From positions 187,500 to 251,499 of the forward strand of contig NZ_MLQS01000030.1 in the NCBI RefSeq assembly GCF_001866055.1: a stretch of DNA of 64,000 nucleotides. The letters run 5' to 3'. The stretch comes from Anaerobacillus alkalidiazotrophicus. GTDB lineage: Bacteria > Bacillota > Bacilli > Bacillales_H > Anaerobacillaceae. The notes beneath the pieces were generated by a model. That model did not search any database, was not told where the DNA came from, and saw only the letters and a list, made by a program, of their open reading frames with translations. Below, one piece after another: positions 28,737-37,612 of the stretch. The position numbers and the translations under genes were made by a program. Position 1 is the stretch's first letter, and every line of letters starts with the position of its first letter.

Positions 28737-30086
28737 ATGCAAAAAGAAGCTTTGAATTCAAATGCTTGTATTACATGGAAACAGTACTTGGCATTAGTAG
28801 TTCCGATTACATTGGCGGCTGTAACTACGCCTCTTTTGGGTGCGGTTGATACAGCGGTGGTAGGGCGGATGCCTGATCCCTCTTACATTGGAGGGGTTGC
28901 GATAGGTACACTAATTTTCAATACCATTTATTGGCTTCTCGGATTTTTAAAAGTAGGTACATCAGGATTTACGGCTCAAGCTAGCGGTAATCAAAATCAG
29001 CAAGAATTAATTTCAGCTTTTATTCGACCAGCTTTTTTAGCGATATGTTTTGGTGTACTATTTATCATTTTACAAATTCCGATAGAAAAGACAGCTTTTC
29101 TCTTAATCGAATCAACTCCGTTAGTAGAGAAAATGGCATCTGATTACTTTTCAATACGAATTTGGGGAGCACCATTTGCTTTATTAAATTACTGTATTTT
29201 AGGGTGGTTAATAGGTTCTTCAAGAGTAAAGATTTCATTAGCATTACAGTTATATATGAATATAAGCAATATTATTTTAAGTATTTTACTTGTTCTTGTA
29301 TTTCATTTCGGCGTGAAAGGAGTAGCATTTGCGACACTATTTTCTGAAGTTAGTACAGTTATCATCGGTTTAGTCATATTAAAAAAGCTAAATGTTTTTT
29401 CTTTATCTTATTTCAAATCAGGTGCACTTTTTGATAAAACAAAATTTATGGCCATGTTAAAAATGAACCGTGATTTATTTATTCGTACCGTTTGTTTGCT
29501 AACTGTATTTGGCTTTTTTACTGCCAGAGGTTCAGCAATGGGAGTGGAAATTTTAGCTGCTAATGCTATTTTATTTCAAATCCATTATTTAATAGCCTAT
29601 ATGTATGACGGACTTGCAGGTGCAAATAGTATTTTAACAGGCAAAGCAATCGGCCAACAAAATTACCTCCTATTTAAACAAACGAAGAAAATGTCGTTTG
29701 TTTGCGGTTTTGCCTTGTCGACATGTATCTTTTTCCTCCTCTTACTATTTAGAGATCCTTTCGTATATCTTTTTACCACATTAGATAGTTTGAAAGAACT
29801 CGCGGTAGATTATTATTTCTGGATTTTACTTTATCCATTTGTTACCTTTTGGGGATTGTTGTTATATGGAATGTTCACAGGAGCTACTGAAGGGGTACCG
29901 ATCCGAAATTCGACTGTATTTGCACTATTATTATTTTTCCTTGTCTATACAATAAGCTTTCCTTCCATGCAAAACCATGGTTTGTGGCTAGCGTTTTTGG
30001 CATTTAGCTTCGGACGTACATTGTTCTTAGGTGCATATACTTCCCGATTATATGATAAGTTAAAGAAGGTATGTGCAGCTGCATAG
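28737..30086 (+). CDS. MATE-family exporter (DinF-type)
   Basis: The 449-residue protein has about 12 membrane segments and the MATE N-terminal pattern PITLAAVTTPLLGAVDTAVVGRM, followed by GFLKVGTSGFTAQASG. It is most like the DinF/NorM branch, which exports organic cations or other small molecules using Na+ or H+. AGGAGAT precedes the ATG. It lies 29 bases after nikE with no terminator, so it is probably co-transcribed with the importer. Export of a metal chelator is one possibility; the sequence does not show the substrate. Confidence 0.88.
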   Translation: MQKEALNSNACITWKQYLALVVPITLAAVTTPLLGAVDTAVVGRMPDPSYIGGVAIGTLIFNTIYWLLGFLKVGTSGFTAQASGNQNQQELISAFIRPAFLAICFGVLFIILQIPIEKTAFLLIESTPLVEKMASDYFSIRIWGAPFALLNYCILGWLIGSSRVKISLALQLYMNISNIILSILLVLVFHFGVKGVAFATLFSEVSTVIIGLVILKKLNVFSLSYFKSGALFDKTKFMAMLKMNRDLFIRTVCLLTVFGFFTARGSAMGVEILAANAILFQIHYLIAYMYDGLAGANSILTGKAIGQQNYLLFKQTKKMSFVCGFALSTCIFFLLLLFRDPFVYLFTTLDSLKELAVDYYFWILLYPFVTFWGLLLYGMFTGATEGVPIRNSTVFALLLFFLVYTISFPSMQNHGLWLAFLAFSFGRTLFLGAYTSRLYDKLKKVCAAA

Positions 30087-30110
30087 CTATATTTAGAGAT
30101 AGAAATTATT

Positions 30111-30147
30111 TAACCCCATTGCTTATTTTAGTAATGGGGTTATTTGC
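30111..30147 (+). terminator. Terminator of the nik-MATE operon
   Basis: TAACCCCATT (30111-30120) pairs with AATGGGGTTA (30133-30142), followed by TTTGC. It stands 25 bases after the MATE stop. Confidence 0.85.
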
Positions 30148-30194
30148 ATTAGCTGTTCTTTAGCTTAAAAGGGAATTATCTCCTATAAAGAAAC

Positions 30195-30905
30195 TCAACG
30201 ATTAGCAACAATTTTAAATTTATATTCGTCACTTTTAAAGAACAATTCGCTATATTCAAATACTTCACCAGTTTGTAATGTTGACCATAATTTTACTTTT
30301 AGAATGGGAATAGCTTCTTTCAAATTAAGGAGATTTGTTACAGCTTCATCTGGAATGATAGGGATAATCTCTTGAAAGCTTTGTTTTATTTTCCAATTTT
30401 TGTTCTCTTCAATAAACTTATATTTTGATCCTTGCATGATCTCGTAAGAAAGGTCAGGAAAAAGCTTCACTGGTAAATATGTATTTTCTAACACTAGTGG
30501 AACTCCATCAACATAACGTAATCTACTGACAAAAAAAGTAGGTTCTTCTTCATCTATTTGTAAGATTTTCTGAATTGAGTCACTAGGAATTTTCATTTCA
30601 TATTTTATTATCTTGTTTTCAGTTATTTTTTTTAGGGTTGCCATTTCTTCAGTAAAACCTTGCAGACGGAATATGTCATGTTCAATTTTTCTTTCTTTTA
30701 CATATGTTCCGCTTCCCTGTACTTTTTCTAATAATTCTTGACTAACTAATAGATCAATGGCTTGTCTAATGGTGACACGACTAACATTGTAAGTTTCAGC
30801 TAGTTTATTCTCAGATGGAATTGCATCGCCAGAAGCTAAATTCCCTTCTAAGATTTCTTTCTTTAACCTTTTCGCAATTTGTTTATATAACGGCGAAGAA
30901 TTCAC
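30195..30905 (-). CDS. GntR-family regulator with UTRA domain
   Basis: The 236-residue protein has an N-terminal winged helix (IPSENKLAETYNVSRVTIRQ, residues about 27-47) and a C-terminal UTRA effector domain (FVSRLRYVDGVPLVLENTYLP near residue 133). Such HutC-subfamily repressors usually sense a sugar phosphate. It diverges from the GH4 gene, so it probably controls that unit and itself. The GTG start follows AAGGAG at a slightly long distance; ATGs nearby are out of frame. Confidence 0.88.
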   Translation of the reverse strand: MNSSPLYKQIAKRLKKEILEGNLASGDAIPSENKLAETYNVSRVTIRQAIDLLVSQELLEKVQGSGTYVKERKIEHDIFRLQGFTEEMATLKKITENKIIKYEMKIPSDSIQKILQIDEEEPTFFVSRLRYVDGVPLVLENTYLPVKLFPDLSYEIMQGSKYKFIEENKNWKIKQSFQEIIPIIPDEAVTNLLNLKEAIPILKVKLWSTLQTGEVFEYSELFFKSDEYKFKIVANR

Positions 30906-30989
30906 TCATTAGCTCACTCCTTTATCAAAACATCCTACTACTATCATAACCTATTTATACGTAACTTCAACTTTTTTATAAAATAAGCG

Positions 30990-31068
30990 TTGACCTTGTA
31001 TTTAATTTGTATTAAAGTTATGTCATACGAGATAAAACAAATACAATACAACTTTGTAAACGTATTAA
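30990..31068 (+). promoter_or_regulatory. Control region of the alpha-glucoside unit, with candidate cre and operator
   Basis: A weak promoter may use TTGACC at 30990 and TAAAGT 17 bases on. TTTGTATT near 31006 and AATACAAT near 31042 form inverted half-sites that could bind the GntR protein. TGTAAACGTATTAA at 31055-31068 fits the catabolite-responsive element consensus at 12 of 14 positions. All of these are inferred from pattern alone. Confidence 0.45.
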
Positions 31069-31085
31069 AAATTAGGAGGATGAAC

Positions 31086-32453
31086 ATGAAAAAACAAAAT
31101 TTAGTAGTTGTTGGTGCAGGTAGTACGTATACTCCGGGTATGATTATGAGTTTAATTGAGGAAAAGAAAAACTTCCCATTAAAAAGCATCACATTCTATG
31201 ATACAAATGCAGAAAGACAAGAGAAAGTTGCTAAAGCTTGTGAAATTATCCTTAAAGAAAAATATCCAGAGCTTGAGTCGTTCCATTATACAATTAGTAA
31301 AGAAGAAGCTTTCACAGATGTTGATTTTGCTTTCGTACAAATTCGTACAGGTGGACTAGCGATGCGTGAGAAAGATGAGCAAATCCCATTAAGCCATGGT
31401 TGTGTTGGTCAAGAAACATGTGGACCAGGTGGAATGGGGTACGGTCTACGCTCAATTGGTGATATGATCCAGCTAATTAAGGAGATCCGTCAATACTCTC
31501 CAGAAGCATGGATTTTAAATTATACAAATCCAGCGGCCATTGTTGCTGAAGCACTGCGTAGAGCTTTCCCAGAAGATAAGAAGATCCTTAACATTTGTGA
31601 TATGCCAGCGGCGATTATGGTTAGTTATGCTAGTATCTTAAAGAAAGAAATTTGGGACCTTGTTCCAGAATACTTCGGTTTAAACCACTTTGGTTGGTTT
31701 ACGAAAATGTATGATAAAGAAGGAAATGACTTAACAGATGAAATTAAAAACCACATCTTAAATAAAGGGTTTTTACCTGAAGATTCTGAGATTGTTAATG
31801 ATCCATCTTGGATTAAAACCTTTAAACAAGTGAAAACAATGCTAACAGATTTCCCAGAGTATTTACCAAATACGTATTTACAATACTACTTGTATCCAAG
31901 TGATATGGTAAGTAAAGAAGATGTATCTAATACAAGAGCTAGACAAGTTATTAATGGTCGTGAGCAACGTGTTCATCAATTATGTGATGGCATTATTGCG
32001 AATGGTACAACTGAAGGTGCTCATTTAGAAGTTGACATTCACGGTTGCTACATGATCCGTGTAGCTGCATCTTTAGCTTACAATAACGGTGATATTTTTA
32101 TTGTTATCGTTGAGAACAATGGTATTATTTCAAATCTTCAAGATGATGCGATGGTTGAAGTTCCAGCAATGCTGACAAACCGTGGTCCAAAGCCATTTGC
32201 AGTTGGAAAAATCCCAACATTCTATAAAGGAATGATTGAAGGCCAACTTGCGTACGAAAAACTTGTTGTCGATGCGTACTTTGAAAATGACTATAACAAA
32301 GCGTTACAAGCATTAACGTTAAACCGTACGGTTGTAGATGCGCCTGTAGCAAGAAACATTCTTGACGATCTAATTGCTGCCAATGAGAACTACTGGCCAG
32401 AGTTAAAAAAAGAACGTGAATTAGCTACTGATAAGGACCTTACATTAGTTTAA
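31086..32453 (+). CDS. 6-phospho-alpha-glucosidase, GH4 family
   Basis: The 455-residue enzyme belongs to glycoside hydrolase family 4, which cleaves 6-phospho-glucosides by an NAD+ and Mn2+ dependent redox mechanism. GAGSTYTPGMI binds NAD, CGPGGMGYGLRSIGDM and TNPAAIVAEALRRAFP are family blocks, and NICDMP with YFGLNHFGWF supply the Cys and His metal ligands. It resembles B. subtilis MalA/GlvA, so maltose 6-phosphate or a relative is the likely substrate. AGGAGG lies six bases before the ATG at 31086. Confidence 0.92.
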   Translation: MKKQNLVVVGAGSTYTPGMIMSLIEEKKNFPLKSITFYDTNAERQEKVAKACEIILKEKYPELESFHYTISKEEAFTDVDFAFVQIRTGGLAMREKDEQIPLSHGCVGQETCGPGGMGYGLRSIGDMIQLIKEIRQYSPEAWILNYTNPAAIVAEALRRAFPEDKKILNICDMPAAIMVSYASILKKEIWDLVPEYFGLNHFGWFTKMYDKEGNDLTDEIKNHILNKGFLPEDSEIVNDPSWIKTFKQVKTMLTDFPEYLPNTYLQYYLYPSDMVSKEDVSNTRARQVINGREQRVHQLCDGIIANGTTEGAHLEVDIHGCYMIRVAASLAYNNGDIFIVIVENNGIISNLQDDAMVEVPAMLTNRGPKPFAVGKIPTFYKGMIEGQLAYEKLVVDAYFENDYNKALQALTLNRTVVDAPVARNILDDLIAANENYWPELKKERELATDKDLTLV

Positions 32454-32460
32454 TAATGAA

Positions 32461-32492
32461 AACTCTCTTCTTATGTTCTACAAGAAGAGAGT
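32461..32492 (+). terminator. Hairpin between the GH4 and PTS genes
   Basis: ACTCTCTTCT pairs with AGAAGAGAGT across a ten-base loop. Little T follows, so it may attenuate or stabilise the transcript instead of ending it. Confidence 0.5.
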
Positions 32493-32517
32493 AACCCATT
32501 TTTGTTCGAAAGATTAA

Positions 32518-32531
32518 TGAAAGCGTTTAAG
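32518..32531 (+). promoter_or_regulatory. Candidate cre site before the PTS gene
   Basis: TGAAAGCGTTTAAG agrees with the catabolite-responsive element consensus TGWAARCGYTWNCW at most positions. It overlaps the upstream edge of the PTS ribosome site, so CcpA binding there would act as a roadblock. Confidence 0.45.
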
Positions 32532-32544
32532 GAGGAGAAGTAAT

Positions 32545-34662
32545 TTGAAAATTGATTTTAGTAGTCTTCAAAAGTTTGGTAAAGCCTTAATGGTTCCAGT
32601 TGCTTTACTACCGGCTGCCGGAATTTTGTTAGGGATTGGTGCTGCTTTAACTGGTCCATTGGCTCAAAATGTACAATTTTTACAAAATCCAGTAATTGCT
32701 CAAATAAGTGCTGGTATGTTACAGGTTGGTATTAGCTTGTTCGTTAACCTACCGATTATTTTTGCACTAGGTATTGCCATTGGTTTAACAGGTGGCTCGG
32801 GTATTGCTGCACTTGCTGCTTTACTTGGTTACCTTATTATGAACACAACTATTTCATTTGTCTTAGGGATTACACCAGAAATGGCTGCAACAAGTGGCGA
32901 ATATGGAATGGCATTAGGGATTCCGACACTTGAAACCGGAGTTCTTGGTGGTATCGTTGTTGGATTTTTAGCTGTTTATATTTATAGGAAGTTTCATAAG
33001 TTCCAACCACCTGAGATGCTTGGTTTCTTTGCAGGTGACCGTTCTGTCGGTATTTTCATGGTATTTGCTTCAATTATTCTAGCGTTTGCGATGATGATCG
33101 TTTGGCCACCAATTCAAAGTGGAATTAATGCTGTTGCAAACATTATCGCTACTGATGCAACAAATCCAGCTTATGTTGGTTTGTATGGTGCGCTTGAACG
33201 TTTACTGATCCCAACTGGTCTTCACCATATCTGGTATGCACCATTTTTATGGACGGGCTTAGGTGGTACGACTGAAGTTGCAGGTCAACTAGTTTCAGGT
33301 GACCAATATATTTTCTTAGCACAAATTGCTGCTGGTGTTGAAGTAACAGCAGGGCGCTTTATGGCAGGGAAATTCCCTATCATTATGTTTGGTTTATTAG
33401 GAGCAGCACTTGCGATGTACAAGCGTGCAGACGCTGATAAAAAGCCGGTTGTTAAAGGGATGTTAATTGCAGCAGCAGGTACGGCATTTTTAACTGGTAT
33501 TACTGAACCAATTGAATTTACGTTCTTATTTGTTGCTCCGTTCTTATACGTATTTCATTCTTTATTAACAGGTATTTCATATGCTCTTACGTATATGCTT
33601 GACGTTCACCTTGGATGGGCAGGTGGTTCAGGATTTATCGATTATATTCTTGTTAACGTTCTGCCAGGTACACCAAATTGGTGGATGAACATTGTTTTAG
33701 GTGCTATGTTCTTTGCGATTTACTACTTCTCGTTTAGTTTTGTTATTAAAAAGTGGGATATTGCAACACCTGGACGTGGCGGACAGGAAGCAAAGCTATT
33801 CACTAGAAAAGACTATAATGCAAAAAAAGATGGGTCTAAATCTAGTAAAGAAGAGAGAAATAAAGAAATTGCTTTGCATACAATTGTAGCCTTAGGTGGT
33901 CCTGAAAACCTTGTTCATGTTGATGCTTGTTTTACTCGCCTACGAGTAGAAGTTCGTAAAATTGAACTTGTTGATGAGAATTTATTAAAACAATTAGGTG
34001 CAGCCGGTGTTGTGAAAATAAAAAATAACATTCAAGTAATCTTTGGAGGAAATTCTGATCTTTATAAAAATGAAATTAATGAATTACTTCAATCCCAAAA
34101 TTTACAAGAAGAGCTTAATCAATTTACAGAAGATGTGGCTTCAACAACAGAAAACCAGGAAGAAGTAAAACAAAATACATCTTTTCAAGCAGATGAGATA
34201 GCTATACCAATAAAAGGGAAATTATTACCTATTACTGAAGTTCCAGATGCAGTTTTTTCCGAAAAAATGATGGGTGATGGATTTGCGATCGTACCAAAGG
34301 ATGGAACAGTAATTTCTCCTGTAAAGGGAAAAATTTTAAACATCTTCCCTACAAAACATGCAATTGGTATACAAGCTGATAACGGCTTAGAAGTTTTGAT
34401 TCATGTAGGTCTTGATACAGTTAAATTAAATGGAGAAGGTTTCGAGTTGTTTGTTGAAAAAGGACAAGAGGTTAACCAAGGTCAAAAACTATTAAATGTT
34501 GATCTCGACTACATCAATAAACATGCAACCTCAATCATAACACCAATTTTATTTATGAATTTAAAGGAAAACGAGATGGTCTTCGTTGAAAAGAGTGGCG
34601 ATGTTGAAGCTCACGAATTAAATAGAATTAAGATTAAGTCAGTCGAACAAAAAGGAGCATAA
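32545..34662 (+). CDS. PTS EIICBA, glucose/alpha-glucoside superfamily
   Basis: The 705-residue permease imports and phosphorylates a sugar. Domains run IIC (residues 1-420, about 10 membrane segments, with GITEPIEFTFLFVAPFLYVF), IIB (about 445-520, phospho-Cys in VDACFTRLRVEV near 462) and IIA (about 560-690, with KHAIGIQ and phospho-His in LIHVGLDTVKLNG near 620). The GH4 gene just upstream indicates an alpha-glucoside such as maltose. The TTG start follows AAGGAGGAG. Having a full IIA means it does not depend on another sugar's IIA. Confidence 0.93.
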   Translation: MKIDFSSLQKFGKALMVPVALLPAAGILLGIGAALTGPLAQNVQFLQNPVIAQISAGMLQVGISLFVNLPIIFALGIAIGLTGGSGIAALAALLGYLIMNTTISFVLGITPEMAATSGEYGMALGIPTLETGVLGGIVVGFLAVYIYRKFHKFQPPEMLGFFAGDRSVGIFMVFASIILAFAMMIVWPPIQSGINAVANIIATDATNPAYVGLYGALERLLIPTGLHHIWYAPFLWTGLGGTTEVAGQLVSGDQYIFLAQIAAGVEVTAGRFMAGKFPIIMFGLLGAALAMYKRADADKKPVVKGMLIAAAGTAFLTGITEPIEFTFLFVAPFLYVFHSLLTGISYALTYMLDVHLGWAGGSGFIDYILVNVLPGTPNWWMNIVLGAMFFAIYYFSFSFVIKKWDIATPGRGGQEAKLFTRKDYNAKKDGSKSSKEERNKEIALHTIVALGGPENLVHVDACFTRLRVEVRKIELVDENLLKQLGAAGVVKIKNNIQVIFGGNSDLYKNEINELLQSQNLQEELNQFTEDVASTTENQEEVKQNTSFQADEIAIPIKGKLLPITEVPDAVFSEKMMGDGFAIVPKDGTVISPVKGKILNIFPTKHAIGIQADNGLEVLIHVGLDTVKLNGEGFELFVEKGQEVNQGQKLLNVDLDYINKHATSIITPILFMNLKENEMVFVEKSGDVEAHELNRIKIKSVEQKGA

Positions 34663-34754
34663 CCAAATATGGTGTGACACCATATTTGGACAAAATGCTA
34701 ATATGTCTGACATTACCAAAAAAAGCTACCGCATTTCGGTGGCTTTTTTTGGTA
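34663..34754 (+). terminator. Palindrome and terminator after the PTS gene
   Basis: CCAAATATGGTGT and ACACCATATTTGG form a 13-bp near-perfect palindrome at 34664-34690. A second hairpin, ATTACCAAAAAAAGCTACC with GGTGGCTTTTTTTGGTAAT at 34712-34754, has a built-in T-run and looks like the true terminator. Confidence 0.85.
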
Positions 34755-34871
34755 ATGTGGTATGGTACTTATAAGAAATCACCCTTGGTGATTGTAGCTT
34801 ACCTTCCAACCTGTTAAAATGAATGACAGTAATATAAAAGGTAAATCCGATATAATAGGGGTTGAGTTCGA

Positions 34872-35267
34872 ATGGTAAAAAAGATGATGATACATACCAA
34901 TAATAGAGATGGAATGGTTGAAATAACAGATCAAGTTCGTGAATATGTTAAATCTCAAAACCTAGAAGATGGAGTTGTAGTTGTTTATTGTCCTCATACA
35001 ACAGCAGCTATTACAATAAATGAAAATGCAGATCCAGATGTGGTACATGATATGCTCTATAGATTAGATGAGATGGTTCCATGGGAGCATCACCGCGACC
35101 TTCATGGTGAAGGTAATTCAGCAGCTCATGTTAAAGCAAGTATGTTCGGCTCATCAGAAACTATTATCGTTCATAAAGGAGATTTATTACTTGGTACATG
35201 GCAAGGAATATATTTTTGCGAATTTGATGGACCAAGAAAGAGGAATTATTTTATTAAGATCGTATAA
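34872..35267 (+). CDS. YjbQ/UPF0047 family protein
   Basis: The 131-residue protein belongs to the YjbQ family (TIGR00149), some members of which can replace thiamine-phosphate synthase weakly in E. coli. The family blocks are VVVYCPHTTAAITINENADPD and the His-rich VPWEHHRDLHGEGNSAAHVKAS, which likely bind metal, and LLLGTWQGIYFCEFDGPRKR. The natural role is not established. It is a single gene between two terminated units. Confidence 0.88.
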   Translation: MVKKMMIHTNNRDGMVEITDQVREYVKSQNLEDGVVVVYCPHTTAAITINENADPDVVHDMLYRLDEMVPWEHHRDLHGEGNSAAHVKASMFGSSETIIVHKGDLLLGTWQGIYFCEFDGPRKRNYFIKIV

Positions 35268-35358
35268 ATAGTAGTTATGAATATAAATGAAAAATTAATA
35301 TAGAATATAGAAAATGTTTTCAAATTGAATTTGTAAATTTAAAATTAAGAGGTGTTTT

Positions 35359-36984
35359 ATGACCGATGCAAAGTTAGTTAGAGGTACTATGATTTTAACC
35401 GCCTCGATTTTTATTTCAAAGATCTTAGGTTTAATTTATATTTTTCCTTTTAAGGCTATAGTAGGCTTAGAGGGATTAGCGCTGTATACGTATGGTTATG
35501 TTCCCTATACAGTGCTTTTAAGTGTGGCAACTCTAGGTATACCACTAGCTGTTTCGAAATTTGTATCTAAATACAATTCATTAGGAGATTATGAAACAGG
35601 TAGAAGACTTTTTAAATCTGGTCTTATCGTTATGTCTATCACAGGCTTAGTTTCATTTTTAATTTTGTTTTTATTAGCAGAACCAATTGCAAACCTAGTA
35701 GTAGATGGGAAGGATTTGAAAGGAAATTCAATTGAAGATGTTATTTTAACGATCAGAATGGTTAGTGTTGCCCTTCTTATTGTGCCAATTATGTCTTTAA
35801 TACGTGGTTACTTTCAAGGATATCAATCAATGGGACCTACAGCAGTTTCTCAAGTTATTGAACAAATTGTGAGAATTATCTTTATCCTTTGCTTGACGTT
35901 TATAATTGTTCACATGATGAACGGTTCAGTTGGGTTAGCGGTATCCTTTGCGACTTTTGGTGCGTTTGTAGGTGCGCTAGGTGGATTAACAGTTCTACTT
36001 ATTTATTGGTTTAAAAGGAGAGGCAATATAAATAAACAAATCCAGGAAAGTAAAGTAAATCATCAGCTTCCACTTAGAAAGATATATAAAGAACTTGTAT
36101 CCTATGCCCTACCTTTATCTTTTGTGGGGTTGGCCATTCCACTTTACCAGTTGATTGATTTACTGACGTTTAATAATGCGCTTATGGGGGTTGGGTATGA
36201 TCAAGCAACGGCTGAAGAGGCATTTGGAGCTTTTGCTCAAGCAGCCCATAAATTAATTTTAATACCAGTTTCAATTGCAACAGCTATGTCTTTAACGTTG
36301 TTACCAACCATTACAAAATCATTTATTGATAATGACCAAAGTCTTTTACAAAAACAAGTAACTCAAACATATCAAATTATTTTATTTTTAACCTTACCAG
36401 CTGCAGTAGGTTTGTCCATCTTAGCTTATCCTGCTTATGGAACGTTATTTGGTTTAGAAGATGTTCATATTGGGGCAGCTGTTTTGAGATACTATGCTCC
36501 AGTATCGGTATTATTCTCATTATTTGCTGTAACATCAGCAATTTTACAAGGAATTAATCAACAGCGTTTTGCAGTAATCGGGCTACTAGCTGGATTATTA
36601 GTGAAGCTGAGTCTTAACATTTATCTAATTGCTAATTTTGAAGCGATAGGAGCAATTTATGCAACAGGATTGGGGTATGTTACTTCATTAGGTGTAAATA
36701 TTTGGGCAATTGGAAAACATGCTAACTATCGTTATTACTTTATTTTAAAGCGTTCACTACTTATTGTGTTTTTTACAGCTATAATGGCTTTTGTCATCAT
36801 CGCTGTAAAGGAATTTCTAACGATTTGGTTACCTTTAGATAATCGCGTATATTCTTTTATCGTTTTGTTGGTCACTGTTCTATCTGGAGGAGTAGTATAT
36901 TTATATGTTAGTGTTAGAACAAATTTAGCAGGGCAAATACTAGGATCACGGTTTAAATTTCTAAAGAAAAAAGCGCGGGGGTAA
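35359..36984 (+). CDS. ytgP: Lipid II flippase of the MurJ type (YtgP)
   Basis: The 541-residue membrane protein has about 14 segments and belongs to the MOP superfamily polysaccharide branch. YtgP is the main MurJ of B. subtilis and flips lipid-linked peptidoglycan precursor across the membrane. MILTASIFISKILGLIYIFPF opens the protein, and VPIMSLIRGYFQGYQSMGPTAVSQVIEQIVRI is a conserved block. It precedes two SEDS genes, a sensible grouping for cell-wall synthesis. Confidence 0.88.
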   Translation: MTDAKLVRGTMILTASIFISKILGLIYIFPFKAIVGLEGLALYTYGYVPYTVLLSVATLGIPLAVSKFVSKYNSLGDYETGRRLFKSGLIVMSITGLVSFLILFLLAEPIANLVVDGKDLKGNSIEDVILTIRMVSVALLIVPIMSLIRGYFQGYQSMGPTAVSQVIEQIVRIIFILCLTFIIVHMMNGSVGLAVSFATFGAFVGALGGLTVLLIYWFKRRGNINKQIQESKVNHQLPLRKIYKELVSYALPLSFVGLAIPLYQLIDLLTFNNALMGVGYDQATAEEAFGAFAQAAHKLILIPVSIATAMSLTLLPTITKSFIDNDQSLLQKQVTQTYQIILFLTLPAAVGLSILAYPAYGTLFGLEDVHIGAAVLRYYAPVSVLFSLFAVTSAILQGINQQRFAVIGLLAGLLVKLSLNIYLIANFEAIGAIYATGLGYVTSLGVNIWAIGKHANYRYYFILKRSLLIVFFTAIMAFVIIAVKEFLTIWLPLDNRVYSFIVLLVTVLSGGVVYLYVSVRTNLAGQILGSRFKFLKKKARG

Positions 36985-37077
36985 AAAATCTTTCCGTTCT
37001 TTTGCAATCTGTCCACATCTAGAAATTGAGGGAATTTAGTGTACTTTATCTTACTAAAAAAAGAAACTATAGCTTTT

Positions 37078-37105
37078 AAACATTGGGGGAAAGCCCCCCA
37101 ATGTT
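37078..37105. terminator. Hairpin between ytgP and the small minus-strand gene
   Basis: AAACATTGGGGG pairs with CCCCCAATGTTT around a short loop. A clear T-run is absent on both sides. It may end either convergent gene. Confidence 0.6.
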
Positions 37106-37186
37106 TGAAGTAAAGTTTAGAGAATTGGTAGATTTCGATGTTAATCATCTAGAAAAAAACTAAATCTTCAACGTATACCGTATTTC

Positions 37187-37411
37187 TTAGTATTGTGGTC
37201 CAGGCCCACCAAATCCATGGCCTAATTGACGTTCTAGTCTACGCACACGACGAGTTAGTTCATTAATTTGTTCGCCTTGGCGTTGAGTAATTCTTTCTAA
37301 CTGGGAAACGCGACGTTCAAGGTCACGTGGACGTGGAGTTGGCCCCGGAGTTGGTGGGAATGGGAACCCAGGGAAAAATTGAGTTTCAGGGAATTGTCGA
37401 TAATAATCCAT
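37187..37411 (-). CDS. Small proline-rich coiled-coil protein
   Basis: I do not recognise this 74-residue protein. Its N-terminus is rich in aromatic residues and proline (FPGFPFPPTPGPTPRPR, residues 12-28). A predicted coiled coil follows (LERRVSQLERITQRQGEQIN to RRLERQL, with leucine heptads), and it ends in GFGGPGPQY. AAGGAGAG stands before the ATG at 37411. The composition recalls small spore-coat or surface proteins of bacilli, but this is only a guess. It stands alone between ytgP and the FtsW-like gene. Confidence 0.75.
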   Translation of the reverse strand: MDYYRQFPETQFFPGFPFPPTPGPTPRPRDLERRVSQLERITQRQGEQINELTRRVRRLERQLGHGFGGPGPQY

Positions 37412-37612
37412 ATGATCTCTCCTTTAATATTAGGTATCTGTTCATTCAGTAAATAGTCTATGCCCACACGTGAAGGTTGCGTTAATTGAAACGCCTATTT
37501 TAATAAAGTTGGGCCAGGTTTGATAATTTTGGAAAACTCTTTTTATCAAAAAAGTAGTTTGATATAATAAAATCTATATTGTACATTATTATTGTATACC
37601 AAGGGGGTTAGT

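Noticed and set aside
36735..37148. 137-codon minus-strand frame over the ytgP end
   Set aside because: It is antisense to the ytgP C-terminus and has no ribosome site or known motif.
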